Source: Pseudomonas viridiflava (GTDB lineage: Bacteria > Pseudomonadota > Gammaproteobacteria > Pseudomonadales > Pseudomonadaceae). From it: a stretch of 64,000 nt of DNA. The stretch is taken from positions 62,001-126,000 of the forward strand of contig NZ_UWFN01000116.1 in NCBI RefSeq assembly GCF_900602065.1, written 5' to 3'. The notes under the pieces are model-generated. The model was not told where the DNA came from and did no database searches. It was given only the letters and a program-made list of their open reading frames with translations. How positions within the stretch are numbered: the stretch's first letter is position 1; every line of letters starts with the position of its first letter. The translations under genes and the position numbers were made by a program. Positions 62,895 to 64,000 of this stretch are shown here, one piece after another.

Positions 62895-64000
62895 TCACGC
62901 CATGCATAGCCGGTCACGACCCGCATGCTTGGCAGCATAGAGCGCAGCGTCGGCGGCACCAATCAACGCTCCGGCACTGACTTCAGGCGCGACTGCAACC
63001 GCCAGCCCCAGGCTGATAGTGACTCGGGCACCATCGCCCAGTACGGGGTGGGGAACGTTGAGTTTGGCAACTGCCGCCCGCAGAGCCTCGGCTAACGTGC
63101 TGGCTTTGTTGGCATCCGCATTGATCATCAACACCAGAATCTCTTCGCCACCAAAACGGAACGTCAGCGCTCCTGTGTTTTTTGCGGTCTGCTGAATAGT
63201 TTCGCTCAGCAATCTTAAGCAGGTATCGCCCTGCGGGTGGCCGTAACTGTCGTTGTAGACTTTGAAGTGATCAATATCCAGCAGGATGACGGCCACCTTG
63301 GTGGGCGTCTTCGAGGCGTGCTCCCAGACCGATGTCAGTACTTCGTCCTGATAGCGCCGATTGAACAACTGGGTGAGCGCATCAGTGCGCGCCATTTCCA
63401 TCAATTGCACCTGTAACAGACGTCCCCGCAGGGCGAACAGGTAGCTCATGCGGCTGCCCCGCTCCAGGAAATAAGACGCCATTAACAACAGCGCCACTGT
63501 CGCGACAAATAACAGCGCATTGGCTTGCCAGATCAGGAAGTCCGCGAAATCAGCGATGTAGGTCGTCACCAACTGAATAATCAACATGACGCTCATGGCC
63601 AGTGCAGCAAACCGCACCGGTAGCTGCTGGATCATCGTGCAATACACCATGAGCAGCAGCATCCCCAGTTGGTAATGAAGCCGATAGGGGCTGTCGCTGT
63701 AGATCATGACCACCAGCGGCATCAACGAAGCCAGTACTGTGCCGGTCGCCGCAACAGTTTCCAGCGCCCAGCGTTGCCTCAGACGCTGAACCAGCAGCAA
63801 AAGCACGATGAACAAAGGGGTAATCAAGCACAAGCGTCCGACTGCGACGTAGGTGAATACATCGCGCAGTGTCAGCCAGTCGCTGATCAGGAACAGGTTG
63901 TAAACCAGCCCTCCTCCAATACCGACGATTGTGATGAATTGACGCCGCTGCTCAAGTGTTTCTGCTTCGTAGCGTTGCTCAAGATCTTCGCTGAAGCGCA
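62895..64000 (-). CDS. Membrane diguanylate cyclase (partial, 5' end outside window)
   Basis: The frame is open to the right edge, giving about 367 residues without a true start; a TTG at 63833 is internal. Residues visible first are a charged segment (RFSEDLEQRYEAETLEQRRQ), then about six hydrophobic helices. A GGDEF domain follows: ARTDALTQLFNRR, VILLDIDHFKVYND and FRFGGEE (GGEEI variant). It synthesises cyclic di-GMP. The RxxD inhibitory site five residues before GGEE is not present (KNTG instead), so product inhibition may be absent. Confidence 0.93.
   Translation of the reverse strand, partial: RFSEDLEQRYEAETLEQRRQFITIVGIGGGLVYNLFLISDWLTLRDVFTYVAVGRLCLITPLFIVLLLLVQRLRQRWALETVAATGTVLASLMPLVVMIYSDSPYRLHYQLGMLLLMVYCTMIQQLPVRFAALAMSVMLIIQLVTTYIADFADFLIWQANALLFVATVALLLMASYFLERGSRMSYLFALRGRLLQVQLMEMARTDALTQLFNRRYQDEVLTSVWEHASKTPTKVAVILLDIDHFKVYNDSYGHPQGDTCLRLLSETIQQTAKNTGALTFRFGGEEILVLMINADANKASTLAEALRAAVAKLNVPHPVLGDGARVTISLGLAVAVAPEVSAGALIGAADAALYAAKHAGRDRLCMA

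Overview
The window looks like a chromosomal stretch of a Pseudomonas species of the fluorescens/putida/syringae type. This rests on the lexA2-imuA-imuB-dnaE2 mutagenesis cassette, a near-textbook XenA xenobiotic reductase, OprB- and OprD-type porins, DUF1652 and DUF1883 proteins, and several intergenic REP/REPIN elements of the kind scattered through Pseudomonas genomes. No rRNA, tRNA, CRISPR array, prophage or insertion sequence was recognised. The genus is an inference; no marker gene allows a species call.

Layout. 0-2.4 kb: end of an MFS transporter, an OprB-like porin and an SDR dehydrogenase, probably one uptake/oxidation unit. 2.8-8 kb: membrane metallophosphoesterase, secreted SGNH hydrolase, chemoreceptor, HAD phosphatase. 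8.2-13.5 kb: FeS-type photolyase, a tiny DUF2256 protein with a TTG start, isochorismatase-like hydrolase plus GlxA-type regulator, an apparently exported flavodoxin, and an SDR. 13.6-23.4 kb: a coherent peptide/amide uptake module (divergent GntR/HutC regulator, M20 amidohydrolase, Tat-exported binding protein, two permeases, fused double ATPase, a second M20-like protein with altered metal ligands, OprD porin). 23.7-27.6 kb: DUF1883, an ArsR regulator divergent from xenA with a perfect palindrome between them, a lipoprotein polysaccharide deacetylase and a single-domain response regulator.

27.7-33.6 kb is the damage-inducible translesion cassette lexA2-imuA-imuB-dnaE2, with tightly overlapping genes and a LexA2-type box lying on the lexA2 start. 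33.6-46 kb: histidine phosphatase, MFS transporter, DUF1652, a UvrD-like helicase with a striking glycine-every-fourth-residue N-terminus, pirin, phosphoglucomutase, a PD-(D/E)XK/XPD-type helicase, and an orphan PP-loop ATPase in an AT-rich setting (the least explained gene here). 46.4-62.8 kb: an accessory-looking series of oxidoreductases (QOR, SDR, NmrA, old yellow enzyme), transporters and LysR/AraC/TetR regulators, several in divergent pairs, plus an ABC exporter. The window ends inside a membrane diguanylate cyclase.

Functional themes: nutrient scavenging through outer-membrane porins and ABC/MFS transport; electrophile/xenobiotic reduction by two OYE enzymes and several quinone-type reductases; and DNA damage handling (photolyase, mutasome, two helicases). 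The best candidates for something undescribed are the PP-loop ATPase with its short overlapping upstream frame, the M20 pair with degenerate active sites in the peptide module, and the UvrD-like helicase with the tetrapeptide-repeat leader.
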